The notes: a model not told the origin generated them from the sequence alone. A stretch of DNA of 64,000 bases from Dipetalonema caudispina (GCA_013365325.1 JABVXV010000007.1:310001-374000); one strand, 5' to 3'. Positions 37,865 through 52,413 are shown, counted from the stretch's first letter. Program-made: numbers and translations.

Positions 37865-39518
37865 ATGTTATCCTTATCGTTACTTTCAGTTCTTCTGTTC
37901 TGCATCTCTTTCCTCCATGTTCATGTAAGCTTCGAAATTCTATTTACAAAAAAAATATGAGAAAATATTTCAAAAAATTGCCATCTTATACCAAGATAGA
38001 TTGTGATTGAGGTTAAAATTTCAGTTTTACAGAATATATTTCAATAATCAGTAAAACTGTTCTCTGTGATACACTTTTGCAAACGGATTAAATTTACCAT
38101 TCAGAAAGTTAAAGTGTAAAATGTATTGATTGTATAGAAATTAAATAAAATTTTTTAGTGGTATTTATAAGATGCAAACTAACCCGTAATGATTTCAGGG
38201 GAACTTTGAAGATGCTCGCTGTCGTTGTGTTTGTCCGTCCACCAAGTATTTTGCATCGGAAAATCGTACAGTGAGTGAGGAGAGAAGATATTATACAAAA
38301 TCAAATATTAACGCTCTCACATGGTATAGTAATTTTTGCTAAATTTTATTAGGGTTTCTTTTCTTCTTGAATTCTAATTTGATAGTGTTACAGTGTGCAG
38401 GACATTTTTCTTGAAATTTCCTTGAATTTCGTAAAATGTGCTTCGTCAAAGCTTGACACCAGTAATAACTAATCACAGCAGGGGAACAAAAAGACAGTAG
38501 ATGGAGAAGAAATGCAATTCATATTTTCTCATTTTATTGTCGGGTTTCAATACTTTCATGTGTTTGAACAAATTGACTGGAAGACTCATCTTTAGTTTTG
38601 CAGCAAGCCACAAACAGTGGTGAAGCCGAACGTTTTAGAGATAGTGGATGCCGCACACTTGGATGCATTTTTAGCGAACTGTGATTGCAAACACGAGTCG
38701 AGAAATACAGTTTTGTTGAAAGTATGTTCCAATTTTCCACCTTTCGTGAGAGTAAAGCTGAACACTTCTTTCATATATTTAGATTTACTAATTCAAATCA
38801 AGATTTGTGATTATTTATGCTTCCAATTGTATAGTTTTTGTTCACTTGTGATGAGTTCTTTTCAGGTTGTTGTAATATTTGTTATTTGCGTAGTTTTTGT
38901 TTTGGTTACATACATGCTTTTCCTGATGTGTTTGGATCCCATGCTGCGCAAACAACGGCATTCAGTGCCATATAGACAGCAAAACGATGAGGTAGGTATA
39001 TGAATGGTTTCAGAGACTTTGTTGGAGACTCATGAGAACTTATCAAGAAGACTTGTTTGATCAAAGTTGTTATAAATTTCCAAGTTTCTGCAGATATGTT
39101 GTTTTACTTGGTAGAGAATACTGTTTTATTACAGATGGAAGACAATATTTTTGCCCGCACAACTTCAACAAATGAGCGATTTTCAGATATTTCACCTTCA
39201 ATTACAATGCGATCTCGGAACAGTAAGTTTTCTGCGAATTTTAAGGCTCACAGTACTGCGTGTTTTACTGTCTGTAAGTATGGAATCTATAAGGCATAAG
39301 AAAATTTTTTTAAAAGAATCGTGAAGTCGAGGAGTGGATAATTCTCCATTATTAAAATCTATTAAAAGAACAATTTTCTTTCCTCCTCAGAGAATGATTA
39401 TTTGAATTTAGTTGCAGATAATGTTTTGGGCCGAGTCGAAGCCGAACAAAATCGTTGGATGCGAAAAGTCGAGGAACAGCGACGAAATATTTTCACGGAT
39501 CATACCATGCTTAATTGA
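37865..39518 (+). CDS. TMEM9-family lysosomal membrane protein
   Basis: Six exons, 37865-37924, 38199-38323, 38604-38721, 38866-38991, 39135-39222 and 39418-39518, encode 205 residues. Order of parts: signal peptide (residues 1-20), a luminal region with the cysteine cluster ARCRCVCPS and paired cysteines NCDCK, one transmembrane helix (about 102-124), the conserved juxtamembrane FLMCLDPMLRK, and a tail ending RVEAEQNRWMRKVEEQRR then FTDHTMLN. These match human TMEM9/TMEM9B throughout. TMEM9 proteins are type I glycoproteins of late endosomes and lysosomes, linked to v-ATPase and CLC chloride transporter regulation (family knowledge). One cysteine of the vertebrate luminal set appears missing or shifted in the stretch encoded by 38199-38323. 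The gene sits head-to-head with the minus-strand membrane protein, about 0.5 kb apart. Confidence 0.93.
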
Positions 39519-42500
39519 TCGCTTCTTCGTAAATTTATACTTTGTCAAATTGATTTGAGTAGGATCGAGTCTCTGTCCTTACACTATTTATAGATAATGT
39601 TTTTCCAGTATAGATTAACAAAAATCAGAAAAAAAGGACAGTTGAAACTTTTGGGAGTTTTTGTTCGATATCATCATTTGAAAATGATCTTATGAAGGGA
39701 TATTCTTGTTAGTGAATTTTTTTGACAAAATCAATAATTTTCAGACATAAGTTCGTACTTCGAGATTATTAAATCTTGTTATAAATTCTGAAATATATTA
39801 ATTATTTTGTATATTCAAAAGTGACTATCATATGTTATTTGAAAGTTGTAACTACTCTTGGTTTGATTGCTGTCATATTTTTTGCTCATATCTGACTCTC
39901 TTCTCTTCCATTTATTTTTGCTACACTCATTTTGCAGTGACCAGAAAATTATTTTCTCGATGAATATGATGTCAGCGTTTTACAAAATGAAGTAAAATTT
40001 AGGACCTTTGAAATGTTTACAACGAGTATTTTTACTTCGGTATGATCACAGTTTCGGCTTCTTATCCGGTTAGATTTTTGGCGGAAGTGTGTGGGGGAAT
40101 GGGGGAGAGGGAAGCTATTTATCAATGCTCATGCGGATATAAACATGAGTAGATAAATCCTTCCTCATACAGCCTTGCTGCTTGAATCGACGAGTTTTGT
40201 TTAGTTTGAGAGTGGAGTGAAATCCTATACTTTAAATTTGTTCCCATAACTTTCTTAAATCACTTCCTGACTGATGGGAATGTATTGGCGTTTGAAAGAC
40301 TGGAAGAATGACAGTGACATAAGGCAGTCATGAGATGCTGAGTATGCCAAATGCAAGTGTAACTTTGTTTGACCTTTTTTTATGCAGCATTACTGATCAA
40401 CAATTGCTCCATAGTAGAACAAAAAAATTCAGAAAGTAAAATTGATTTTTCCCGTCTATTCCCTCATGTCAGCGTTGTCTGTTGCCTTAGAAATAATGAA
40501 CGGTGCATCGTTTATTTCAGTAAGCTCTGATTAATTTCACAAATCCATAGATCATATAATTCATGAAAAATGTAAGATTTCGTTTATGGACTTCGGTATT
40601 TAACTTCATCCTTTTTTCAAATTAGGTCGTTACTGATCTGCTTGTATAAGAATACTTTCAGAAATTTCAATTTCAATAAACTTTATATATGAGATATAAG
40701 TGATCTAGAAATGAAGTAATATGCTATTGTAAAGTATGTTGCAGAAGTTTCTACTTCAACAGATGGGTGACTGAGGAAAGCAAACATTGATTTCGAGTTT
40801 TCAACTCAACGTTGCATAAATATTGAAGGATTAGTTGTATTTTTTAACGATATGATGGAAAAGCACTAGAGACTCGAAGTTATAATTTCTGTTAATTTGC
40901 ATTTTGCTTGATCTGTTTTGCAGGAGCTTGCAAGAACTCAGTGATCATCAATCAAAAGATAGCATTTTTGCTTGACCTTTCTTAATGCATTTCCATGAAG
41001 ATCGTTCAGAGAAAGTGTAATCTGTTATATTTTCTTAATATATAGGACTTATCCCATCTTTACAATTGAAATGAGCTCAAAAAGAAAATAATTGGTTTTA
41101 ATTGATGCAAATTTCTCGATTCTTTCTTCCTAATCGATAAACAGAATCAGATGTTCATGCTTCAACAGAAAGATATTAGAAGGGAGTTAAAAGGATAAAC
41201 AGCAAGAAGAAAAAATGAAAGAGCAAAAAGTTAGGGAAGCTAAAATGTATCCTAAAATGGTATATGGATGTGATGCCATTGATATACTTTACAAGTATTA
41301 CGAGAAAACAAAACATTATCAGTCCTTGAACTGACATATTTAATCACTGAATTATGCTAACTGTATCTATTATAGTAGGAGAGTAATATAGCTCCATCTT
41401 GAAAAGAGTTAATGATATTTTTGGCCTTTTATTTCCCACATTTATCTCAGTGGTCTCAAATCTTACATTCAAAAAGTTAAATCAAATGGTTTCACATGAT
41501 TCACTAAAAGTTGGTTGATTTTTGTGACTTTAGATAATGCGCATTTTATGAAAGTTTTGTAAAAATTCCCCAAGAAATACATAATTTTTTATACATTATG
41601 TTCATCCAAGAGGCCTAAAGTGGAAATAATAGCACATTTAAAATTTTTTTTTTTTTTTGACAAAATATATATGGAATATTTTTCACCTTAAAAATCGACA
41701 AAAATTTAATCTTGCAATTTTAGCTTTTATCCCCTGAAATATCTCTTTTTCAATCGCAGTGCAACAAGAGTGGAAAGATGCAACTTTGAGTGGCAGGATT
41801 CGGATTTGCGGCTTGCGGTTCTATCAAAGTCTGAACGACGAGATAATGACAGAAAGATTGCGGCAATATAGTAAACTTGAGTAAGGAAGGCAAAAGTAAT
41901 AAATCATCTTCTCACAAACATCGGAATTTAGCACATCTTTAATTATTGTGTTATTCAGCACCTTGAAATGATATACTGCTATGAATACCTCAACCCAATC
42001 ACTTTAATCTTCTAACCACCTCAATGAAGCATTATTTTGGCGGAAAGATAGATCGAATCTCTGATTTAATGAATCTACCGCGAGATTGGATCTCGGAAAT
42101 ATAACAAACTCACACTGTTATATGGTTTTTTATTTCAAATAAGTAATTTTCGGTATTGTATCCCAAAATATAACAAGATAATTTTCGTTTTTAAATCACT
42201 CAAAATGAATTTAAAATGGGTTTTATGTTATTTAATAGAACTTTTATGCCACCATAAACAGCAAATTTTTGGATAAGATGGAAAGGTTAATACAGTTGTT
42301 AATATTTTTATAATTCGATGAAACATTGATACCATAGAATTATCAAAACTACAAAAATCTCCATCAAGGAGAATCGAACAGTATTTCCATGATCTAATAA
42401 AAGTCGGGAGATTTCTGTTTTGCCGTTGAAAATACTGGCTCATAACGAGCTTTCTCCGACATTTATTGCTTATCAGTTTAAATAATTCAGGGATTAGTGA

Positions 42501-43558
42501 AAGCCTTAGTTATCATAAAAACAAGAAAACAAAACTTGTATGGAAGAATCGGTTTTCAATTGTCCCTGACGGTCGCATGTCGATAATTTTCAAACTAATG
42601 CTGAACGTTACAAATAAAATTTCTCAATCAGACAATGAAATTACTTGATGACACCACACACTGATTCATCAAACCTTACAGGTTTGTCAACAATAAAAAT
42701 TGAGATTCAAAACGGAAGTTAAACAATGTTGTAATATGTATGCAAAATTGTGGCCATTCATTCGAATTCCACAACGACGAATCGCTTCATGGCTTTTAAT
42801 TAATGTAATTCTAAATTCTAATTTAATTTCTTGTCGGAAAAAACGGAGTTAAAAAATGAAAAGTGGAATGGATGTGATGCACTACCCACAGATATTTGTT
42901 TACATTGTATAATAACAAATTTCTTGATTGATATTTCGGTGCCATTTTGTTGTCTATTTTTTGAAAATGGATGTTATAGATTTTGAAGGAAAAAAGATCA
43001 TAATTTGTAACGTCCATTTTTTAAGTTTATGTATTTGGAACAATTTTCCAACTGGTTTTAAATTAACTTATCATTTGGAGAACCAAATCCGACAACCATT
43101 GGTATCTCATTTTTTTTTCCTTTGTTTCGAAATCTTCAACTCTGAATTATCTCTAACAGGTTGCCTTCAGCAGAAATAGAATATAAATACTCAAAATCGG
43201 TCGAATGTTCATTTCTAATAACTGTCACACAAAGGTTCTTTTATTGCACGAGACTTTTGTAACACAACAGTTATTATTTTAATTGATTGGATGTGAAAAA
43301 ATCCTTATCTTATGAACTTTTGCAAAGTGGTGGAAGCAAAATTAAGATAAAACAGTAGCCATTAGTGATAAGAGAAGTTTCGCAGAAACTTTCCATGGAA
43401 GAGATTAGTTATTTTTCCTACGTGAAATTTCATGCTGTTCAAAAGTTAAAATACAAAAGCTCACTGAGGAAAAATTTTAACGGATCAATACTTTCAGCAA
43501 ATTATATTTCACATATGAATTACTTAAAAAATCAATTCTGAAAAACTGAAGTCCTTCA
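39519..43558. other. Gene-poor 4 kb with scattered exon-like segments
   Basis: No gene can be assembled. Several segments look exon-like on the plus strand: 39947-40055 (35 open codons after a TTTGCAG site), 40924-40975 (after TTTTGCAG), 41200-41335 (purine-rich, 45 open codons) and 41765-41880, which is unusually GC-rich for the window and open in several frames. They may be exons of an unrecognised gene, alternative TMEM9 3' exons, or chance. Confidence 0.25.
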
Positions 43559-44119
<561 letters not shown>

Positions 44120-44934
44120 ACAAATGTTCGCACCACTTCACTAATGCTGAGAGTATTAGTTAAAGATGACTGATGGTACCATAGTATCATGGTACCACAT
44201 TTGTCTGTGAGATAGAACTTCGTCTCGTTTCCTTTGATTGTAATATTATTTCTTACTGCTTTTTCACTTTTACTGAATCTTTTTATTGCAAACACTTTAC
44301 TTCAATCTCTCTCATTCCATATAATCTCAATATTATTCAATAAAGATTTGTCTTTGCCATTTCCTAAGGATTTTTTCCCCAGATCAACTCTCGACACATA
44401 CCTACAAATTTCAGGCTTGATTGATATTTAGAACGGGAGGAAATCTGCTCGATAAATTGAGCTTCCAAAGTTCTCGTATTAATTACATTTTCCTTACATA
44501 GAATCATTGATCCGTTTTCAGATTATAAACAAAGCCACTAATTTGAAACAAAGCTAAAGCGACATTTATATCTTCTGCGTTTGATAAATAAGCATTTAAT
44601 TTATCTAACTTCTCTGATTCATCAGTCAACTCATTTATTATTTTATTGGTTAATTTTTAGTCCTTAGTTTATAATTTCAAACATTTCACTCAATTTCAAT
44701 CCAAGCTTTTCAACCCGTTCAAGGATCCTAACCAAATTAGGTGAAATGAATATAATTTTTGTCGTGTTCAAATCCTCCATCACTCTTCTTCATCCACCTT
44801 ATCAAATTTTCTACCAATCCTTCAGCAGTTTAATATGCTGAACAAAGATCAATACAGAAAAATTATTGTTCTCTCCTAGCTTAATTTTTACATGAATTAA
44901 TTTTAATTTTGCAGGTCTTTATTCAAGGAGGGTT
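44120..44934. promoter_or_regulatory. Upstream region of Pax gene A
   Basis: No exon. It contains a 9-base inverted repeat with a 6-base spacer (TGGTACCAT / ATGGTACCA) at 44174-44197. A TTTTGCAG acceptor at 44906-44913, 21 bases before the Pax start codon, is a likely trans-splice site. No TATA box position can be argued with confidence. Confidence 0.35.
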
Positions 44935-47900
44935 ATGAGTGACGGCAATAAAAATATTACTTTTACGAATATTATGGGGCAGGTTTGATTAATTTTTAAT
45001 GATCACTCGAAGTTATCTTTTTTTTAGAGCAAAAACTTTTACTTTATACAGGAAAAAATAATATTAAGTAAAAGATTGAATGATTATTTTGTTTTAAACA
45101 AATTTTATTTCCATTTCCATTACAACTCCAAAACTAGCTAGAAAAATTTTTAAATTATAGGAATAATCATACGATTCATTGAGAGTAAGAAAAATTATAA
45201 AACTGGCTGCAAATTTTTAATCAAATGAACTATGATAGAATTATCATATTAACTGATGAAAAATTAATGTTTCAATTTCAATCTTAGAATTTTCTTATAC
45301 CTTATAAATCTTATAGATTAAAATTTCGAATTTTTTGAAGGGTCGTATCAATCAACTTGGCGGTGTTTTTATTAATGGACGGCCGTTGCCGCAACACATC
45401 CGAATTAAAATAATCGAAATGGCCAGTAATGGCATCAAGTAAGTTTTTTTGGAAGTAGTTAATTAGTTCGTATTAGTAAAGTAGCTTAGGATTTACCAGA
45501 TGCTAAAGTGCTACTAAACGTCAGAATTCGAAACTTCAAATATTCAAAGTTTTTGTACCGATTTAACGTTCCACTATTTTTACATTCTGTCAAAGCAAGT
45601 TTTTAAATATAAAGAAGTGTTGAAAATTTTAATTGCTCCTAATTAACCTGCAAATTTCAGACCTTGCCATATTAGTCGGCAGTTACGTGTATCTCATGGA
45701 GCTGTATCCAAAATATTGAATCGATATGTCGAAACAGGTTCCGTATCACCTGGACAAGTTGGTTTTCTTTTCAAAACTTTCGAAACCATATTACTACACA
45801 ATACAATATGCATACAGTACACATTCGTATTTCATATCAGTTGTATAAATTTTGACTGTCTAAATGACAATATATAATGTCTTGTTAATGATAAATCTTT
45901 CTACGTCCTAAATATTTTCAATGATAGGAAAAGTGAAAAATACTAAAATGTTTATTTGGGAGGCATATGGTGCAAAATGGCACAGAGCTCTTTTTCCTCA
46001 AAATTTCATCAAAAATTCATCAGCTTGCCCCAGGTCAGATTTCGTACCCCCTATCGCGAGATTTATACGCCATTCTTCTAGGGCAGTTGTTGCTGCGCTT
46101 ATGGGATTGTTGTCTTCTTGATTAGTGGACAAGGAAAGGAATAGGATAAACTGATGTTGTTCAGGCAGATGTGTGTTAATGAGTGCTTGTGTTGAAATGT
46201 TCAATTCTGATTGTTATTTGACAATTTGATGAAAGAATTCCCATTTTTTGAAATTTTGGTCCTTGTCAAATTGATGGTTAAATTCAAATTTTTCACAGTG
46301 TGATTTAAATACTTAAGATGATACGATCGAGATGTAAAGATGTAGTGGCACAAAGATATTTTTGTCACTAATTCTTATTTCTATTGGTTTGAATAACGCA
46401 GCAAGTATTCAACGATGTTGAAGGAATAAACCTTTCCTATCTTAAAAAGCATTTCAGAATATTTCAGAAGCAGATATATTGAGAGCTGGCATAGAGATTT
46501 ATTTATCAATACATCATTATAGAGATCAAATAGTTATTAACTAATCAGTTTATTCTTGAAATAATATCCTTTTTGAAGGTTCTACCTGTAATCTTTCTAT
46601 GGAAAAGCAATAATCATAGTCAATTTAAAATTTATATCTAATCACAGATCGGCGGTAATCCACGTTCACGATTGGCTATTCAAGCTGTTGAGAAGCACAT
46701 TCTGGCATTAAAAGCCAAATGTCCTAGTCTATGTGCAAGTGAACTACGCTCATGTCTTATCGAGCAAGAGATCTGTTCCCCGGAAAATGCGCCTACCGTA
46801 TCTTCTATCAACAGGTCAGTCTATTTCTTTTCTCATTATTTTTGAATTTCTGCTTTTGAAACGAAATCTGAACGGTTATACACAGTTTTTTTACTGTTAT
46901 GATTTTAATTAAATTAAAAAAAAAAAAAAAAAAAAACAAATGAAAACTTTTAGGCATATTCGATCGAAGAAACTCAGTAGCTCTAATAATAAAGAAACGA
47001 AAACAACAAAAAAGAATCAGTTAAATCATAGTATCGAGCACATCCTTGGTTTACACAGTGGTCTGTTTCAAATTTTTCTTCAAATTTATTCCTCTTCTAT
47101 CTAGGGATTCTTCTACATCTGTCTTATATTTAATAAATTTAATCATACCGTATTTTTTATTGTATACAAAAAACAATTATAAAAATATCATAAATATGAG
47201 AAACATTGTTAATACAATAAATTATTATGAACATAATGACTACCATTAATACGGTAAATTTTAAAATTCGATAATAAGTATGCATTACAAATCTCATAAA
47301 TAACATTTCCTCGAAGACTTTATTGTACCGCTTTAGAAATAATTCATCAAATCAAAGTATTGATAGTGTAAAATAGCAGTTTTCAATGAAATTTGATACA
47401 TTTGTGATGGGTCGTAGAAGTAATTACGCATGACATTGTTTCTGATCGAAATTTGCTCTTTAAAATCCGTTTAAAATTATACTTTTTATAACTCGATTGA
47501 AAACTCGCCATTGAATTACCGCATCGCCGATTTGTTATGCATTTTGGATGATAAAGAACTTAAGAGAAGCAACAATTGAATAATAGGTTTGTGATGACTG
47601 TACTTAAATTAATACTCACTGATTGGAGTAACTTAAGCTGCATATTATTTTAATAGGAATAAGGGAAAATAAAAGTTGAGTAGCTAATTAATGACTTCTT
47701 CTGCAATCATAATTAGTGGATTATACCTAATTGATGGTCTGATATTTAAAGTTTGACATTAAACTTGACTTTTATTTGTTGTAGTATTTAAAAATAAAAC
47801 TATTTTGGGCGCCAGACGACTGGCGGATATCATCACTAAATTAAAATTAATCAAAGATTTGCGTAGCAAAAGGGAAATGATGTGAAACCGAAAATAACGT

Positions 47901-50900
47901 GGCATTAAGAGAAGATTGAGAGAATTTATTAAATTATATGGCTATCTTGAGAATATTTCTTTTAAATTTTATAGAACATTTTCGAATTAATATTAATGAA
48001 TTATGCTAGAACTTAAAATCTGCAAGCGAATTGTTTCCAATTAAGTTACATTCCAATTGAGTCATAATTATTTGGACATCTCACATCCTGCAGAATGATT
48101 TATCAACTTTTAAGAGATGCTAAAAGAGCATTGACATTACGGAGGAAAAAATGTGGAGGAAATTTTATTTTTGAGACTGCCATATATTTTGACAGATTCT
48201 CTCAGCCGTCTTCCAATGCCATACTATTTTCTATTTTGCATACTTTATCACCTTTTTACTACCCAATTTTTTGATTAATTTTCCTGATAAGATTCTGATC
48301 TTGTGAGGTAATAAATTACACCGTTTCGTGGTCAAATGGTTAGAGATTGTGCATGAAGCACTTCTGTCTTAAAATATCGCTGTACACTACGGGTACAAAC
48401 ATAAGATGACATATAAATGAAGTCGTCTACCTCAGTTAGTATCGTTTAGAAAATGAATGAGTTTCTAATGTTCAATTGCAGAAAAGTGTAGATGAGGACA
48501 AATTTCATCCTTGATAGGTAGAATGAGTAATTTGTCATTGATTGTCATCCAAGTATTGGTCATAGATTACGCAACTTGCTTCACCTTATCGACTGAATGT
48601 ATCTTGCTCAATTGAGTCAGTAAGAAATGTCACGAGACATATTTACTTGGCTGATGAAAAATGAACAAATCTTCGGGTATTTACAGTTGAAATAAATTAT
48701 AGCACAAAAAAAAAAGCTTTATTACACTCGCAATAAATCCATCTTTAATTAAAACATACACAATATATGTTATTAATGTTAATAGACGCATTCCTAATTT
48801 ACAATCTTTAATTATGGCTAAAATAAAAGATTTTGTCATATATAGTAAACTTTGCTCTTATTACTGATATTGCCATGGTTGTTGTTATTATTGCTGGTGA
48901 TAATGGTAATGGTGGTGTTGAATGATCAAACATCGGTTCATATACTGCAAAACATGTCGCAAGAGTTCAAAGTAATGAAGAAGTAATTATCGGAAGCGCA
49001 ATCTGTTGATATCTACAGAAGTGAGAATTATCGAGGATTGTCCATATTCTTTGCCAAACTAATCTTATTAACCACTTTTCTGCTTTGTTGGCACGCGACC
49101 TTCCTTTCCTAATCATCCTATATGTAATCCTCTTTTTGTGCTGTTACAAATATAATACAATCGGCAACTTTACCTTGTATCAATTACGGCTCAAATAATT
49201 TGCTACCTCTACTTCTTATTGGGCCGATAAATGCTTTTTGCCATTGTCTAAATTACTCAGCATGCTTCTTGAATCTATATGAGTTTCAAGATGCCCTACC
49301 AGATTTACAATAATACGGAAGGTATTAGGGTCATCACTACTTATCCACCGCTTAAGGTTATTATTTCTTTCAAAATTTTTTTGAAAGATTTCTACTAACT
49401 TGCTGTTATTGTCTCAATGCTCCAACGACACATTGACTGACTAAAAGCCTGGAAGGAAAAAAAAAAAAAAAAAAGAAAATAGTAAGAAATGAGAAAAGAA
49501 GGCAATTAAAAAACCATAAACTTCAATACGGGTGTATTTGTCACCTTCTCATCTTCTCCTGCATTTTGCTATCTTTTTCCCACTTTTGCTCTCGAAATTG
49601 TGGTCCAAAAATTATTATTTGGATGGGTTTGCTTTATTCATTCGGTTTTTCTTTGATCAATGTAGTAGTTTGCCTTACACATATATACTCATCCACATAT
49701 GTTACCGTATCCAAATAGACGAGATCATTGTCACACTCTCACTACAACTTTCAAATATCGCAACAACTACTTCATAGTGATTCATAAATGTTTGCGGGAA
49801 GATATCAATGCTGCGACAGAAATTCCTTTTTTTAGCGTTTTTCCCCTTCTATTATTCGATACTTAATTTCATTGTATGAAATCATATTTCCAATTTCAGA
49901 ATTTTCCTTTCATTACTGATTTTTTTTGTAAAAATTTTCAGAATTTCCAAAAATAATTCATAAAACTTATGCAAAGAAAAGTTATAAATCGGAATAAATA
50001 CTAAATTTAGCTGAAGATGATGGCCCGGAAACATCTGAAGCAAGCTATTCGGAAGGAGAAGGGGTCGGAGAAAGAAGAGATGGAAATACACCAGGTGATG
50101 GAAATTCTGGGAAAAATGGAAAAGTACGCAGAAATAGGACAAGTTTCAGTAGTGAACAGCTCGAGATTCTGGAAACAGCATTTAATGCGAATACTTATCC
50201 TGATCAGGATGAAAGGGAACGAATTGCAATGAAAACAAGGCTTAGTGAAGATAAAATCATGGTACATGAATCTTTTTGTCGCATTTTTTGAATGATTAGC
50301 TGTCTGCACGAAATCAATCATGAAATTAATTTTTGATCAATAACTTTGTCATTTGAGATTTAAAGAAAACTTTTTTAACCTTTTTATGTTCATCTCGATG
50401 TTCAAATTAAATCATAGTAAACATTAAATTTCCTGGAATGACAATATCGGCCTTTGCCTATTCAAGTCTATCATAATTTTAACTGTTATTATACAAATAA
50501 ATGAAATTTTTTATAGATATCCGTAAATAAATCATTAATTTCTAGACGTGGTTCAGTAATCGACGAGCACGCTGTCGAAAGAATTTTGCTTTTACGGGTG
50601 CCAGTTCACTTTTAATTCAGAATGTTACTCCCATGTCTGTTGTTCCTCGATCATCCATACGACAGGTTTATAAAATAATTCCTTTTTAGATATTTTATCC
50701 ATCAACAAGCATATTTAAGCAATTGAAAATTTTTATATCACAAAATAAGTTGCATTTTAAAAGCTGAACCCTTTTGTATTGCAATATTATCGCAATTCAT
50801 GAAGGATCTGGACACAATATAGCAATAAGTCTAGAGTTGAAGTCTTCAACTTTCTGACTCGAAAGGTTGTCCAAATGTCAGCTACAGTACTGTGGTACTT

Positions 50901-51611
50901 TGAATCCATAATTACTCCCTTGAAAGAAAATGAACGATATTAACTGATAAATTTGCTAGGTTCAGGTGTCCAAGCTTTTATCCATAATACATTTCTTTGA
51001 GCTTTTACAATGGTTTTTCACTTTTGCGGGATAAAATACTATTAGTTATTTCCGAATATCCTTCTTACAATAATGACAAACAGTTGAAATTTTATCCATC
51101 TCTATGTCTTTCCAGTTGATAATTTTGAGTTTCCCGCAAATTACTATGTCACCAAATGTAACAATTATTCTGTTGATAGTAAAATTTAAACATGTTTAAA
51201 GCTGAAAGGAGTTTGTATCAGCTTGTTCTTTCAATAGCAAGTGATAAGTGAAGTGAAGAGGTTGAAGGGAAGAGATAAATAGGACATTTCTTGTAGTTTC
51301 CTTTACTGATACAGTTAAAATTAATAAATTAGATGAGTAAGTAAGTCATTTATGGTTTTTGAAAGAAAAAAAAATTTGTTTTTGGCAGTTGAAGGAAGTC
51401 ATACTTTAAATTTAAAAATTTTTAGTTGATATTTTAAATTCCAACTTCTGATTGATTTTTAAAACTGTTTTTTTTTCAGTCTGAAGCTGTGTCGTTATTT
51501 TCATCACAAATGAATTTACTTCCGTATCCTGTCAGCCCAACATCGCCAATAAAGTTTCAAGACCCATCGACAGCATCGATTCTTTTTTATCCTCAGTATG
51601 CGTCTATATGA
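44935..51611 (+). CDS. pax-3: Pax3/7-like transcription factor, copy A
   Basis: Eight exons, 44935-44982, 45341-45438, 45661-45757, 46648-46814, 46954-47048, 50011-50261, 50546-50665 and 51480-51611, encode 335 residues. The paired domain (about 17-140) carries [19 protein letters not shown] and [19 protein letters not shown], then IGGNPRSR and TVSSINR, closest to Pax3/7. The octapeptide is degenerate, HSIEHILG (about 161-168). An acidic linker ([17 protein letters not shown]) precedes a homeodomain (about 207-266) with RNRTSF and WFSNRRAR; Ser50 is the paired-class mark, but position 47 is Thr instead of Val and position 56 is Cys instead of Trp. Pax3/7 proteins pattern ectoderm, neurons and muscle (family knowledge). 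The start follows a TTTTGCAG site. A donor inside the last exon (51595) could join an alternative end at 52347. Intron 5 is nearly 3 kb. Confidence 0.92.
46916..46936. repeat. Poly-A tract in a Pax A intron
   Basis: Twenty-one adenines lie just upstream of the acceptor of the octapeptide exon (46954). A homopolymer this long is likely length-variable and prone to sequencing error. Confidence 0.9.
47049..50010 (+). other. Large intron of Pax gene A
   Basis: Intron of 2.96 kb between the octapeptide exon and the homeodomain exon. Direct joining gives an in-frame, sensible linker, so no missing exon is required. It contains a short imperfect GTT/GGT repeat at about 48877-48920 and an A tract at 49458-49474. 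Large Pax introns often hold enhancers; none can be identified from sequence alone. Confidence 0.6.
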
Positions 51612-52346
51612 TAATTACCATTTCATAACTACAATTAGAATATTTCATCAACAATGAGATTGTATTGTATTCGCTATTAAATGAAAATCCTGAATCGTCC
51701 GGAATCATTACAATGCTTTCATTTTATGAAACGATCAGACTTCAAAAAACTTGAAAAATGTCCTTCTGTCATATGGAACCGGAAGCATGTCGTATTTTTT
51801 CTATGACCTATGTCAAGTATACACTACAAACAGGTGTAAAAATTGAAGCTTTCATTCATTTTGTCATTTTCATGATGTGGATGAACGAGCAAAATGGGTG
51901 TTATTGTAATGTGATGTAATTATTTACGAGTTTCTGATGAACACAATTTTGTTCCTTTCCTGAATTAACTTCGCATTCTGAATTCAAGTTCCTTTTCTAG
52001 ATTGAAAACCATTAAGCTATTTTTTTAAGGTTGTATATAATGGCCCTGCCATCGAATACATGAGCTCAAATAAAGACTTTTGCAGTTGTACAAAGAGAGG
52101 TATGCAATGCTTTAAGACAAGCCTATTGACCGTCTAACCTACCGTATTTTGGAAAATACAATTACTTGATAATCATAGAAGCATGAAATCCCTAAAATCA
52201 GACAGATACACTCTTTTGCAATAAGTGGTATTTTACAAATTCGTTCTTTATTATTGCTGTAAAGTTATATATAGCATGATCTATTAATAAAAACATTATG
52301 AGCAGTATCATAAATAGATTGCTTTTCATCTTCATGAAATTTTCAG

Positions 52347-52413
52347 AATTCTTGTTGAACAATCAGCGGATTTCTTCCTCAGACTTAATACCATCAAAGA
52401 AATTAATAAATAA
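52347..52413 (+). CDS. Candidate alternative last exon of Pax gene A
   Basis: After a good AAATTTTCAG acceptor, 22 in-frame codons (ILVEQSADFFLRLNT core) end in TAA. Joining from the internal GTATGC donor after 51595 keeps the frame exactly and would replace the last residues encoded by 51596-51611. It is unproven; another frame of the same segment is also open. Confidence 0.35.
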
